Source: Mycteria americana (Eukaryota; Chordata; Aves; Ciconiiformes; Ciconiidae). From it: DNA of 64,000 bases. Below the pieces are notes generated by a model. That model worked only from the letters and a program-made list of their open reading frames with translations. It did not search any database and was not told where the DNA came from. This document shows positions 10,311 through 22,330 of the stretch, piece by piece. The translations under genes and the position numbers were made by a program. The stretch spans positions 139,958,756-140,022,755 of the forward strand of contig NC_134366.1 in assembly GCF_035582795.1 (NCBI RefSeq). Direction: 5' to 3'. Numbering within the stretch: position 1 is the stretch's first letter; each line of letters begins with the position of its first letter.

Positions 10311-12859
10311 TTACATGGAAATAGCATTTTCCAAACTGAATAATCTCTACACAAAGGCATAGTCACCTGATAGGCACTACAATTAAGGCTACTGATTGCA
10401 CCTGTCAAGAGAAGGAGCTTGGAGGATAGGAGGAGTCCACTGTCTTCAAACAAAGAATGATGATTCACAGATGTAGCTTAGAACAAGTCCTACGTAGTAG
10501 TTAACGCTACCCCCAGGCAACTCATGCAGCCAGAATTTAAATGACACACAATCCACGTACAGCCTGACCTTGCCAGCTTTCTGGGGGTAATCCTAAAGTA
10601 AGGATTAACTGTTCTTGAACAATTTTTCCAATATATTAAGCAGAGCTTCTATCAACAACAGCATGCATGTCACCTTCTTCCACCTAGTTTTAACACGTGT
10701 ACTCATTCCTCCATGTCTCTCAATACTCCAAGAAGTGGATGGAGTGAAAGACACTATTTAACATGGAATTTAATTTCCATAGGTTTTCATCTTCAACAAT
10801 CTACTTAAGTAAAGGCACTGCCTGAGTTAACAGTAGAGAGATTCAATTAGGCATGGCTTATTTTCTCATGTGAACCTCCACACTAGAAATCTGACTGCCA
10901 TTCTTGGGACTATGCAATAATTCCAGGAGTAATGAATGGCAAAGCATTCTCTCAAAGCCCAAGAAAGAGCTGCATGATCACCTGGGGTGAAACAGTTCTA
11001 TTGCTTTAATGGTGATACAAGATTTTCTAGTCACAAAGAGAGAAAATCATGCTGAAAAGCACCTGATTCTTAAAATGATTAAAAGGTATGCTTTTGTAAG
11101 AAGAGTATTTGATAAATAATACTGAAAGTCAAACTTAACGAATTTAACACTAATGTAAGAGATTACTCCAGCATGGAGAGGCTACTCTGGTTGCCAAGTT
11201 TAGGTTGTGTTCTTACTTGGGGTGGGAATAAGAGAGGAAAGAATTGCTAAAAGATCTGTAGGGGACTCAGACTGTGCGGGACTGTTCTTAAATCTGTATC
11301 ATCTCAGACCCCTCCGTCTTCACATATTCTCAACTGCAAGGAGCAACGTTTTCAAGCGCTACCAAAATGCTAACTTTTGCCTCTGTGGCAATCTGCTGGA
11401 AACCAGTAAGTTGGCACTTCTTCATGAACATCTCGAACGAGCTTTCAGGTTCAATGCCAGTATCTACTGAGGTGTGTCTATGTCCTCTAATGGTGAAGTA
11501 AGGTGTGAAAGTTCAAGCCCAGTATCAGCAGTTAAAATAAATCCTAATCAAGCCTCTTTTGTCAGATAATTTCAGTACCTTTTCAGTGTATATTCTTCAG
11601 TTCTAGTCTAGAAATCTGGAAGTTCTTTTAAAGTAGATTTATTTTTAAATTCAAAACTTCATATATTTTCTTCAATTGTTACAATTGAAAGAACAAAGAC
11701 AGAAAGAATCATGCATCATCACAGCTTACTTATGAACACGAAGAAAAATATTTTAAAATTAAATTTCCAAGCATTTACACTACATACATACAACAGCATT
11801 TCACCAGACAGCAATTAATCTTGCTTCTAATTTTGTATCCTCAGACAAAAGCTACTTAAACACTAACTTTCAGAAGGAGGTAGTCATCTAAGTAATATAG
11901 GTGCTTTCAATAATTAGAGACTTCCAAATGAGAACATTTAGATGGTCAGTTATTGTATGGGTAGGTAGAGGTTTAAACCATGCAACTGAGATAACATTCA
12001 AGCATGGTTGAGAAGCTGCAGACAAAAATTATAGGAGATTTTAAGAAACATGGCTTTAAACCTAAAACTGAAAACAGCAGAATGTATATCCTCAGGCAAA
12101 ATCCTGCACCAGCAGGGAAGAAAGGCCATGAATCACTGTCTCTTTCATCACTGATGGCTGGAAAATATCCTTGTCAGCTGTGTTCTCAGAACGATTTGGT
12201 TTATTTAATTATTTCTTTATAGGCATTTCTCCACATCACTGCCATAGGTTTGCAAGTCCACTGTCATTAACCCTCTCTGTATTGCAGGAGATTTTGACCT
12301 CTTGATTTTAAATAAGTGGATTGAGGTTCTCGGCTGTGTAAGTGTTCATGGTGACTTTTAAAATATGCTGCAATAGACTTCAGCTGTCTGACCTCCACAG
12401 TTCCATCCTGTTTCTAACATCACTACCACAGCCTTCACTACATAACTAGCAGTACATAAATGAGGCAAAGACCATGTCATTCCCCACCAGGGAATGGGCC
12501 CTGACCCATGTTAGTAGTGTAGATGTAGCCAGAACTGTTTTAACAAAATGAATGAGCTCTAAATAAGATATAAGTATTTATTCTGTTATTTAAGTGATTT
12601 TCTTAGGCAACTGCTCATGCAGAGTGGTCAAAAAATTGGATATTAAAAGATTTTTATGAATTCTCAAAGATCCACACCAAAATTAGTATACAACAAGTTC
12701 AAACTATCAAGTATTACTCAATGCTTACTTCAACGTAGTTACTCTTCCACTTAGTAAACTGAACTTGTAAAACACACTTGCTAGTGTTTAAATACTTTTT
12801 AATTCTTGCAAATATCCTCTTCTTTGTGAGATAAAATGACACTGAGGACCAGAGCTAGT

Positions 12860-12965
12860 TTTATTAATTCCTGTTTTTAAAGAGAAGGAAACTGAAGTGA
12901 AGAGAGAGTGCATGAGCACATACAGGGCTGGCCCAAGGTCAGGCAATAAAAGTAAGAATCAGTTT
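12860..12965 (+). repeat. Ancient L2/MIR3-like 3' fragment
   Basis: The order of words matches the shared L2/MIR3 3' consensus: 'agaaggaaactgaagtgaag', then 'gcccaaggtcaggcaa', then 'agtaagaatc'. The consensus reads 'gaggaaactgaggcacagag', 'gcccaaggtcacacag', 'agccaggatt'. It is heavily diverged, as expected for an element older than the bird lineage. Confidence 0.6.
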
Positions 12966-15900
12966 TACTAGTTTACATGCATTTTATCATAGCCCAAGAT
13001 AGACAGAGAGAGATTCTGAAAAAAGGTATTTAATGATAGAAAATAAAAGAACAGTCTACTCTGCAGCCACAATTTTAATTCAAATGCCTCATTCCTGTCA
13101 CTATGACCCCGCAAGCTATAATCTTCCCATTAATGCTAAACACTTTCCATGACATAGTGGAGAAAAAGACTTCCTTTTAGGAGAAAAGGACAGGTGAGAG
13201 CCTCTAACAAATTTGTTTTGCTGAAATATTCTAAAGAGTACCTTTTTTCCCCCAATGTTTTACAAAAATTTTTTTTTCTTTAAAGCTTGACATGTTTCTA
13301 TTTCTAAAGACCATACACTTTGCTTTAGACATGGGAGTAATTTCCTAAATATCAGATTCCTCGGTTTTAGCAATTTTAAAATGAAAGAATGTTTGTTCTT
13401 TCATACCAAGACCATTACTTTAGATTTTAAGTGCATGTCAGTCTAAACATGACTAGAAACTTTCATTGAAGACAAAAGCAATAGATTACACTTAATGCAA
13501 AGGACTACCCATCGCCTTCTTCAAGCAGCACATTATAGCTGGAACAATGGGGGAGTTTAGGGCTGTAGATTCTTGCATTACAACATCTGTAATGAAGCCC
13601 ATGTACTAAATTGTATCGTATCTCTGCTTCTGTGTAACTCTACTCCTGTGGCCCACATATTGGCATTCAGAGAAGGGTACTTCCACCCTCAGAGCCCTAA
13701 CGACCAATCCCCCTCTTCATGCTCCAAGTCTCATTTTACAAGCGTGCATGTACGTCCAACAAAGTACCAAATCTAGATTGACAGCTAAAAGCATTATATT
13801 TAGCATATATGGCATGTAATTAGAAATCTGAGTGTTTCCAAAAGGCAAAAGTTTTTGATTCTGATCTCAGAGTATTTTTACACTGCATTAACCGGTATTT
13901 TTCTCCTAATTGAAGTTGATTTAAGTGAGATCAGAGTCAGGCCCAAGACCTACAGGCCGAACTTCTCATCTGAAGTAGTTTGTAATATAATTTTGTCCTT
14001 GCTAACTGTTGATGGCTTGTCCTCATCCCATTTTAACCTACAACCATCAGCTCCTTTAATGGAAGTGTCTATAAAGATCTTCTCTAAAATATGCTTTTCC
14101 AGCACACTTAATGTCTTTTAATGTCTTTCCAATTAAATCCAGATGTGAAAAGCTTAAGGAACAGTTCTCAGGACTGAAAAAGATGACATAAATCTTGCAG
14201 CTGACAGAGATCCCACTGAGCTCAGTTGGGGAAACTCACAGAGGACTTCTTGTGGGCCAGAAAAGCTGCTGGGTATAAAGACAGATGTGTATACTCCTAT
14301 TAAAAAAATTTAAATAAAAACTGACTCCTACAATGAGGTATCCACAATTATCAGGGACATTACTAACTCAATCCCTCAATGTGCTGAGCACATCCTGTGC
14401 GGTACAGATTTCCCTCATCTTTTCGGGAAGTTTATCAGAGTTGAAGAGGGTCACATCTGTTTGGGAAAGAGCCCTTCACCTTTCAGGACTGCAGCTCTTA
14501 AAACAGCGTAGGAGCTGATTCTGGAAAACGGTGTTTTGGTCTCGTACTGCTATCAACAGGGAGATAATGTACTCAGCAAAGTGAGACTCTGAATTTCTTC
14601 CCTCTCTCCTTTACCTCCTCCATAATCAGGTTAGCAGATTAAATTGTGGTTTCATTACAAAGAGTCCCCAGATGTGCTATTAATTATAAATTCTTGCCAA
14701 TCTGATGGGAAACTGGGCATTCCTAGTAGCTGACTACCACTGCTGGGCAAGTGCTGTTTGTGCAGCTGTCAATTTGGGGTTTGTTTTGCTGTAATCACTT
14801 GTACACTCTCAGGATTTTTTAATTTTTTTTATTTTAACAACAGTAGATCGTCCTATTTTGCCCCTCCCGAACTGTAAATGTGGGCTCAGCTCAAGCCACA
14901 TCTTTCAGAGGGACAGGAAATAACCCACACACACAGCTTGTATTAAAGAAAGTCTGTAGAAATCTGCCCAATGCTAACCGCTTTAATACTTTCCTACCCT
15001 CCTGCTAATTACTTACTTATTTTTGAAATTGGTAAATTATCCAGACAGATCAATGATTTTTAAAAACCTACATCCTCACGAGACACCAGAAAGACAAAAA
15101 GGAAAAATGTTCCAGGATAGAAGAAAAACCCATTTCTAACTGAAGATTCAGTTTGAGTCCATGTTCATTAGTGACAGGAACTTCAGCAGAGACATTTTGG
15201 ATAGTGTTACTTAATTTCATTGCATTTTTCTAATGCCCATAGAAAGGTTTTAGCACAATTTGGTGTCAAGTGAGCATATGGAAACATGAAACTCAATACC
15301 TGAATTAAAGGACAATCTTAAATAATCAAGTACAACAATAAGTGATCAAATATGGGATCTGGACAATAGCGCGGACCTTACACTGAAAGTGGTAGGCACC
15401 TAAACACACACACAAGAGCTCTTGAAGATAAAATTCCTCTGGTTCTCAACCTGCTTTATTTTCCACAATGGCCAGCACTTTTCAGACTATCACTCCTGCA
15501 GGGCTGAAGGCTGGATCTGACTCCCACCAAAATCAGTGCTTCGTGACCATCACTCAGGAGACACGAGGAATGCCCTTCCCTTGGAATGAGCCGCTGCCTC
15601 CGCGAGGATCCCACTCTTGGCTAGCTCAGGGAATGAGCTCAAATCTCCTGTGCTTTGCTGCCAGGGACCACCAGGCCAGCTCTGATTTATAGCTTTTTCT
15701 TTGCAGTTTTATGATACAAGAATGTTCACTTGTAATTACAACAGCATTTTGTTGGCTCCCTGCCTTCACTTGGGTATGCACAACACCATATCCTTCATTC
15801 CAGCCTTTTTATGTCAAGACCCAAAATTTGAGAAGAAAAGTACATCAGAAGTATTACAAAGATGCTGCAGATCTTGCTCCTCCTCAAAGAGGGGACCCGT
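12966..15900. other. Intronic stretch
   Basis: No gene recognised. AT-rich and largely unassigned. The part from about 14620 to 14800 has non-repetitive sequence with words such as ATTAATTATAAATT and AGCTGTCAATTTGG and is noted as a candidate regulatory element in the findings. Frames at 15468-15692 and 15701-15946 (plus) have no recognisable domain. Confidence 0.5.
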
Positions 15901-15922
15901 ACATATTTGCTGGGGGCCTCAT

Positions 15923-15982
15923 GTGGCTGGCTGGATAGGACACTGAACTAGGAGTCAGGAGGAGAGCTGGTCGAAATTCTTT
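15923..15982 (+). repeat. MIR-like SINE, 5' piece
   Basis: 'aggacactgaactaggagtc' followed by 'aggaggagagctggtcgaaa' matches the 5' tRNA-like part of amniote MIR/CORE SINEs ('gagcactggactaggagtcaggagacctgggttcgaatc'). The core region is missing directly after it and resumes at about 16271, so the element appears to be interrupted. Confidence 0.55.
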
Positions 15983-16092
15983 CTCAGAAAAGCACTAAAT
16001 CAAGAAACAAACGTTTTTATGAGAAAAGGTCAGTTTTGAGAAAAGGTTTTCTAGGCCCAGGATAGACTCTCCAGTCAAAATATCACAGACAA

Positions 16093-16138
16093 GTGCCACA
16101 CATAACCACTGGGCTAATGACTATGCTTGGTGTGGCAC
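16093..16138. repeat. Perfect 9-bp inverted repeat
   Basis: GTGCCACAC (16093-16101) pairs exactly with GTGTGGCAC (16130-16138) across a 28-nt spacer. It sits within the segment that separates the two MIR pieces. It could be chance or the remnant of an inserted element. Confidence 0.5.
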
Positions 16139-16270
16139 ATTCATATACTCGTTGGTTCTTCTGTGTGAAAAAATTTCAAGAGGTCTCTAGTTCATTTCAA
16201 AGTGAATGAAAATACTTGATCTCTTGATGTGTTTTGTGGGATAAAAAATCTGTTTCGTTCAGAAGACAGC

Positions 16271-16312
16271 GAGTCTGCCACTAATCTGCTGTGTGACCTT
16301 GGAGAATCACTT
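16271..16312 (+). repeat. MIR core fragment
   Basis: 'gtctgccactaatctgctgt' plus 'gtgaccttggagaatcactt' follows the MIR core consensus ('ctctgccacttactagctgtgtgaccttgggcaagtcactt') closely. It is in the same orientation as the 5' piece at 15923-15982, about 290 nt upstream. Confidence 0.75.
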
Positions 16313-19300
16313 TCGATCAGTATTTTTCAGACATATACTTAGCTCCTGACTTTGAGATCATCAAGCAGTACATTTCCATCACTTGTGGTGTAAATTTGGT
16401 TTTGTCATTTTCAGTAGAGGCATACACTTCTTCAGAGGAAATTCCAGGTATTTGAGATACCATTTAATAGTTAACTGTCAAACAATTTCCAGGTCTTTTA
16501 AACAAAGAATACTTCTGTGCTAGCTTAATTTATAGAGCCATATATGTCCCATTTAAAGTGGCTGTGATTAAGAAGAAACACTAAGCTTAGATTTTTCTAC
16601 TAAATGAGAAAAGTTTAAAGCCAATAAACTGTATCTAGGATTTTAGCTGGGAGATGAAATAAAGGGCACATTTGTTCCTGGTCACTGAATTTTTAACCTG
16701 GGTCTGTTGCTCCTGCTGTTAAGCTCCTATACATTCCTTACTAGCCTGTAGCGTCCAGCAATCCCAGCTCTCAGTGTATGGAATTAGAGGTGAACTGCAA
16801 AATAAAACCACTTTTTGGGGAGAGCTAGTGGAGGGCGAGTGCCACATATTCTGACAGAAGGCAGCAGCTGAAAAGGTTAACTTTAAAAGGAGGACTTTTT
16901 CACAGATTTTTAAAATTGTAGATTAGATGTATACTCTCCAACTTACCATTTGGATCTGAGGATTCTGACAATATCTGGAAAACCTGGAAGATGCTGCTGA
17001 ATCTGGTGGCTAAAATGCAAGCTGTACTTTGTCTAGCCCCTTAGTACAGGAGAGGAGAGGTTGAGCCTTATGCTTGGACTCAGCTTTCTACCTTAGGTAT
17101 GAGAATACCTTTCAAGTGCCCCAAAGTTTGCCTTTATTATACAGCAAGGAGGAAAGAAAAAACTCTGGTTTTCTAGCAACAAAACAAAGCTATACTATTT
17201 CTGTACCCTCTACCCCTTTTCAAGCTTATATTCATATTTTCAATAATAATTTTTTAAGTAAAATATTTTAACCTGCCTTTTTGCAATACAGGAGCAGTAT
17301 CATGACTTCATTGCTTCTCCTTTTACCTCGAAATCCTGAGGGTATTTGGGTATTTCCTAAAGGTGAAATAAAAAACTAAGCTGCCTTCAGTGACTCATCA
17401 CTCCAGTGATTAAGTTAAATGACAGCATTGCAGAAAACTCTCATAATACATATTTTTCCCCCGCTTAGTCCAGTGCTGTTATTTTACACACAAATTCATT
17501 GCTAAAGAAAACCATTTCTTTAGCAAATACATCTTGAGGTGAAGGATCAGTCTTCACTTAAAATGAGTAGCGGATACTTTCCTGTTCATTTTGTGAAGTG
17601 GCAGATGTACTTTTTATTGGATTATTTTATATTTTCTACTGCTTGCAGCTCCCCTTTTTAATGGAAAGGCCAAATCTACCCTTAGATTCAGCTTCTACTG
17701 CTGTTTGTATGTTGAGTTAAGTAGGAACTGGCTGTGTGCACCTGGATTTGCTCTACAGTCATTAACTCCTACTTCTGGCTGCTACTGCAACACAGGGAGA
17801 AAGATGAAAAGAGTACTAATGATGTGGGACAGATCACTGATGACTTTCAGTCATCTCTATGAATGCTGTCCTGTGTCCTTCTCTGGTAAGAATGGTATAC
17901 ATCGGGTACTATGTAGCTCAAAAAGTGCTTCAAGAGAGACGTTAACAAGCAGGAACCAGATTTCCTCAAGAACTCTGACTTCTTAAATTGAGGACCCTCT
18001 CCAACTGGCAGCTCAGCAATGCAGATTAGACACTCCTTGACTATGATTAACTGAGCTCTGCAACTATGGAGCTGCTTTTCCTCCATTTACAGTTACAGTC
18101 AAAAATATAGATATATGTCCAACAACTTTACTGAACAGCTGGCTTTTAGTCTGGAAGATCTGCTAACGGCTATTTTATCATTTCATCCCAGCATTATTAT
18201 TAAAATCCATTAACCACAGCTGTCAAAAAGAGCTTATTCAAAATCTTGCTAGTTACAAAATAACCTGTCAGGGTTAGATTCAATAAAGAATTCGGGTGCT
18301 TACAAATTAGGCACTGTAAGAGAGAAGTTTTAAATAGCACATCCCTGGAATAAAATCAAAGGTCTAAAGTTAAGTACTCAGTTTCTTTATTCGGTGTTAA
18401 GAGGAGAGCCAGATTTCTCTGAAGAATGACCCGAGAAAGCTACATGCTGAGTATGGAGCTACCTGCAGGCAATGAGGTGAACTCCTGGTCCTCTCTGGAG
18501 TTCAGCTGCAAAGCCAGGAACACACTCAGAGGACCTGGGAGCTCGGTCAGCTAGTGTCTGCAGATGCGCAGCCTGTAGCCTCAAGACAGCTGGCTCTTCC
18601 AGCTCTTTGGCAGGCCTGAGCAGAGCTCACTTTTGACTGAGAAGATGACCACCAGAGAAGCGGGTGGAGGTGAGACTCCCCTTTTTGTCGATGGCATGAA
18701 TGTGAGAATGCTTGTTCAGAGTACAAGAGATACAGATTTTAGATTTCTTATCTTTAGGTCAACAACCCACACAGCCCACCTCCTAGGTGACAATCTAACC
18801 TCCAGGATCAGTGATAGGGAAGATTCAGCTGTTGCAGAAAAAATAACTCAACATTCATGGGTCAAAGAAAAGATAATGCAAGGAAGAGCCTGGCTCCATA
18901 GGCTAATGATCACTGCAGTTACTGAGCTATCCTGAGGATCACCCCATGCTCCCTAGACAATTTCTGTTCTTTATCTAATTGATACTTTATTACTAAGTTC
19001 AGAAGTGATGAAAGCAGGACCTGCAATCCAGTACTTCTGCTTTTCAGTGGCTTCTTTAACCGGTAGGATGCAATAATATTCCTTCTCATGCTTGCTCTGT
19101 GCAATCCTGAGTATTTTAAGTTTTTGTTATACCGTGCCTCTGGTTATCTGGGAAGGTAGATAAATAGCTGAACTTGCATTTAGATAGTCTCCTGTGACAT
19201 GTCATTATGAATAACTTAAGGCTGTGGAAGGAACAGAGTCTGAGTTCATGTTTCCTGAGTAAGTCTATGTTACTGTGTAAAGCACAGAAACCACTAGCAA

Positions 19301-22058
19301 CTGCTCCAACCACATCTAAGAAGAAAAGCCTTCAGGATGCTGTTTTATCTCATATTTTTCCATATGAGGCTTGTTAATTAATATACGGGTCTATCTTAAT
19401 AAAAGATTTTATTAAGATTAATAATAATAACCCTTCACTACTCAAGCTCTCCTTATGCAAACGATTCCAATAAGCCTGCTCATGTATGCAAACCCTATGA
19501 GAGGATTTCCAGGATCAGGCTACAAGCAGTTTTACTTTGCCATGATAGAGTAAAATTAAGTTACTTAAAATCAACACACTCACAATAAAAGCAGAAATAC
19601 TAATGTAACTTAAATGGGAGTAGAGACTAAAACATTATGCCCAGTCCCAGTTAGCTCTAAGAATTTAATACTTTTAGCTGTCACATAAACAATACAATCA
19701 TAGCATGAAGGAAACACTAGCTTTTTAAGGCTGCTACCAGAAGCTGAGAAAATACACTCATAACCATGCGTATTATACAGTAATATTCTTCAAGGACAAA
19801 TAAGACCTAACTGAAACCATGCTTGAGATAACTGTCATGCTATCAAGTTACAGTAAAGAGAAGAGGAGATCAGACTTATTCTTTCCTTCACAATGAAATC
19901 AGTATAAACAAATCATATAATGTTTGGACACCAAACTCCTGAAACAAAGAAACGTAGAAAATCTCTTAAAACCACCCACAGACTCTGCATCCTGGTCTGT
20001 GATTATACAACTGGAGAAGATCATCCAAACGGCGATGTAAACCAATGTCAGTCTGCAAATGATAGTACTACAATGGTTCTAACAAAAAATAAAGCAAGTC
20101 CCTGGAACAGCCATCAGTAAGGAATACTTTCATGTTTATCTATCTAACCATTTTGCCTATAAATGAGGAATACTTTTACTAAAACTGAGAGAAAGAAGAC
20201 AACTTAACCCCCATACTGAGGATAATAGCTCTCTTGTGTGTCTTTACTAACTGCAACACACATCCAGCTAAACAAAAATGAGCCTGGGACCAACAGTAAA
20301 AGAGAAGGCTTCCTAATGCACCCCAGTGCCTACCGCATTTCAACCTGCTCCACTATGAAACCCATTTTGTCCTCATTATTTGTTACGTGGGAATATTCAC
20401 CCTCATTTTTAGAAATATATATGCCAAACTGCGTATCTCTTTCTCCTATGGACTACACACAAAAAGAGAAGATCAAATGCTGAAAAACTTGCAGTTCTTT
20501 CAGGAGAATACAGTGTTCCTGTAGACCATATTTCTGCCTCAGAACTGTAGTTTTTCTCCCTGCCTGGCAGCCAGAAGCAAATTATTCCAGATCTGAAAAA
20601 ACATGTGCCTGTCTAGAAGGGACGTGAAAGAATATGGCCAGTTCTCTGTCTATAGATATCGCCTTGAAAGTGTAAACCTCTGTGTATTTCTTAGGTGAGG
20701 CTTCACGAGATGCAAGACACACAATATTAAGGATGCAGTGGACTAACCCCGTTGCCCTGAAGGTGGGGTCTATAATCTATCCATTTTTTTGGCCTGTTTC
20801 TAGTCAATTTAAGATCCTATAAGGCTGGAAAATGTTTTACTGAAGTAAGAAGTTAATGATATGATACAAGCACATTCCCTTTCGCAAATGCTGGGAAAAG
20901 CAGTGGCATTTCTTTCTTTCTAGCTATGCCATAGAGGAATTTGATCATTCAAACATGTATTTAGTAAAGAAACTCACTTCATTAAAATCAACCACCCCTG
21001 CAAATTGGTTAATAATTTATATTTCCCTAACATTAATCTCATTCTTGTCTTTAAGCCACAATTGACTGAACTGTAACTTGGTATCAACAATGAGTATTAA
21101 TCATACAAAAGAAAACAAAAGGAGCAGCAATGAACTGACAAAGCTAACTGTTAGTCTTCTCCAGTAAGGATGCAACAGTTAACAATACAGTGAACGAATA
21201 TCAATCATTCAAATGCAGCAAAAAAATCTCTCTGTATAAATAAAAGAAATGAAGAATGGTAGCTGACAAAAACTTAACAATCTTGTAGAAAAAAAATCTA
21301 ATCATTATTACACTTAACAGACTGTGAAAGAACACTCTATTAAGATGGCAAAAAAAATTGTACTAAGATGAATAAATTGTCATTCTTAAGAAAGTATCTT
21401 CTGCAGTATTTACACAAACTTTGTCCCCTCATATCGGCATATATGCTTCTTATATTGCTATATTGCTAACATTCAATCTTTTCTAGGTCTTATTTACAAT
21501 ATCGTGCCTGGCTAAAAGCTGTGCTACCGGCATCAGCGTTACCAGCAGTTGCATGTTGAGTGAACAAATGCACTTGTACATGAACAGTGCTTTTCAGAAA
21601 ACATAAGAAAAAATGTTCTAGCTGCTCTTTGTGATCACTAACTCTCCTGTGCTTCAACTATTGCAGTGATTTCATCAAAGCTGGTCATATATGAAGAGCT
21701 AAATTCAAATAATTTTCCCCAATATTTTGATATGATTTTCAATATGCAATTTTAACTTATAACGTTTATAACTGAATATAAATTATTATGAATTCTAAAG
21801 GCAAATCACAAAAGTAAAAGAAAAAATGTATTTTTTAAGTTGCATGTTCAATCAAGATGTAATTCCTACCCTTCGCTGGGGTAGGGGCAGGAAGGAGTTT
21901 TCAATAAACTGTCAGAATCGTATGCTGATATTTTTTGTATCGCAGTTACAAGTTCACAATGTACACTACATATTTTAATAAACAACATGCTTACTTTGCT
22001 AATAATTTCTAAAAAGAGCAAACCCCTCCTTATAACAGCTGCAGTGGCCCAGATGTCA
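16313..22058. other. Intronic stretch
   Basis: No gene or clear repeat family recognised apart from the inverted repeat at 19393-19418. The part around 18470-18670 is somewhat richer in GC. Frames such as 18633-18935 (plus, 100 codons) carry no recognised domain. Confidence 0.55.
19393..19418. repeat. Near-perfect 26-bp palindrome
   Basis: ATCTTAATAAAA is followed by GA and then its exact reverse complement TTTTATTAAGAT, giving a 12-bp stem with a 2-nt centre. It lies in an AT-rich stretch that continues as AATAATAATAA. As DNA it could form a cruciform. No transposon ends are recognised around it. Confidence 0.85.
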
Positions 22059-22077
22059 CAAAGGCAGAATGCCTTTG
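22059..22077. repeat. Short perfect hairpin
   Basis: CAAAGGCA, a 3-nt loop and TGCCTTTG form an 8-bp perfect stem at the edge of a GC-rich patch. It is too short for a microRNA precursor by itself. Confidence 0.7.
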
Positions 22078-22079
22078 CT

Positions 22080-22330
22080 ATGCAGGGGAGGGGCAGGCCT
22101 TCCCCTTCTGCAGGCACGTGGAGGTCCAGCCAGCGCCAGCCTTTCGCAAGCACATCGTGCCCGATGGGGTTTGGCCATGGGAGAGGGCAGGAGCACGTGC
22201 GGAACTGGTTTAATGAATAAAACGTGGAATGAATTTATTTGTTGCTGTACAGATGGCAAAGGAGTTTCAGACCTGGTTTGCTGAGCGGAAAACAGCGGCT
22301 CTGGCCCCATGCCTCAGTCTCCCTGTTGCA
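22080..22330. promoter_or_regulatory. GC-rich patch with two CACGTG E-boxes
   Basis: This patch is clearly richer in GC and CpG than its surroundings. It contains two exact CACGTG palindromes at 22115-22120 and 22194-22199, the consensus for bHLH-ZIP factors such as USF and MYC/MAX. It is a candidate enhancer or a small cryptic promoter. Function is inferred only from composition and motifs. Confidence 0.25.

Larger units (their letters stand above)
4082..12859. other. Intronic stretch, mostly unassigned
   Basis: No gene or clearly classifiable repeat apart from the pyrimidine-rich blocks listed separately. Frames at 6250-6627 (minus, 125 codons) and 6852-7076 (plus, 74 codons) have no recognisable domain, no splice context and no codon bias, and I treat them as chance ORFs. 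Confidence 0.6.

Noticed and set aside
15701..15946. Two overlapping 75-81 codon plus frames as a processed gene copy
   Set aside because: Neither peptide is recognised, and the 3' part runs into the MIR-like SINE.
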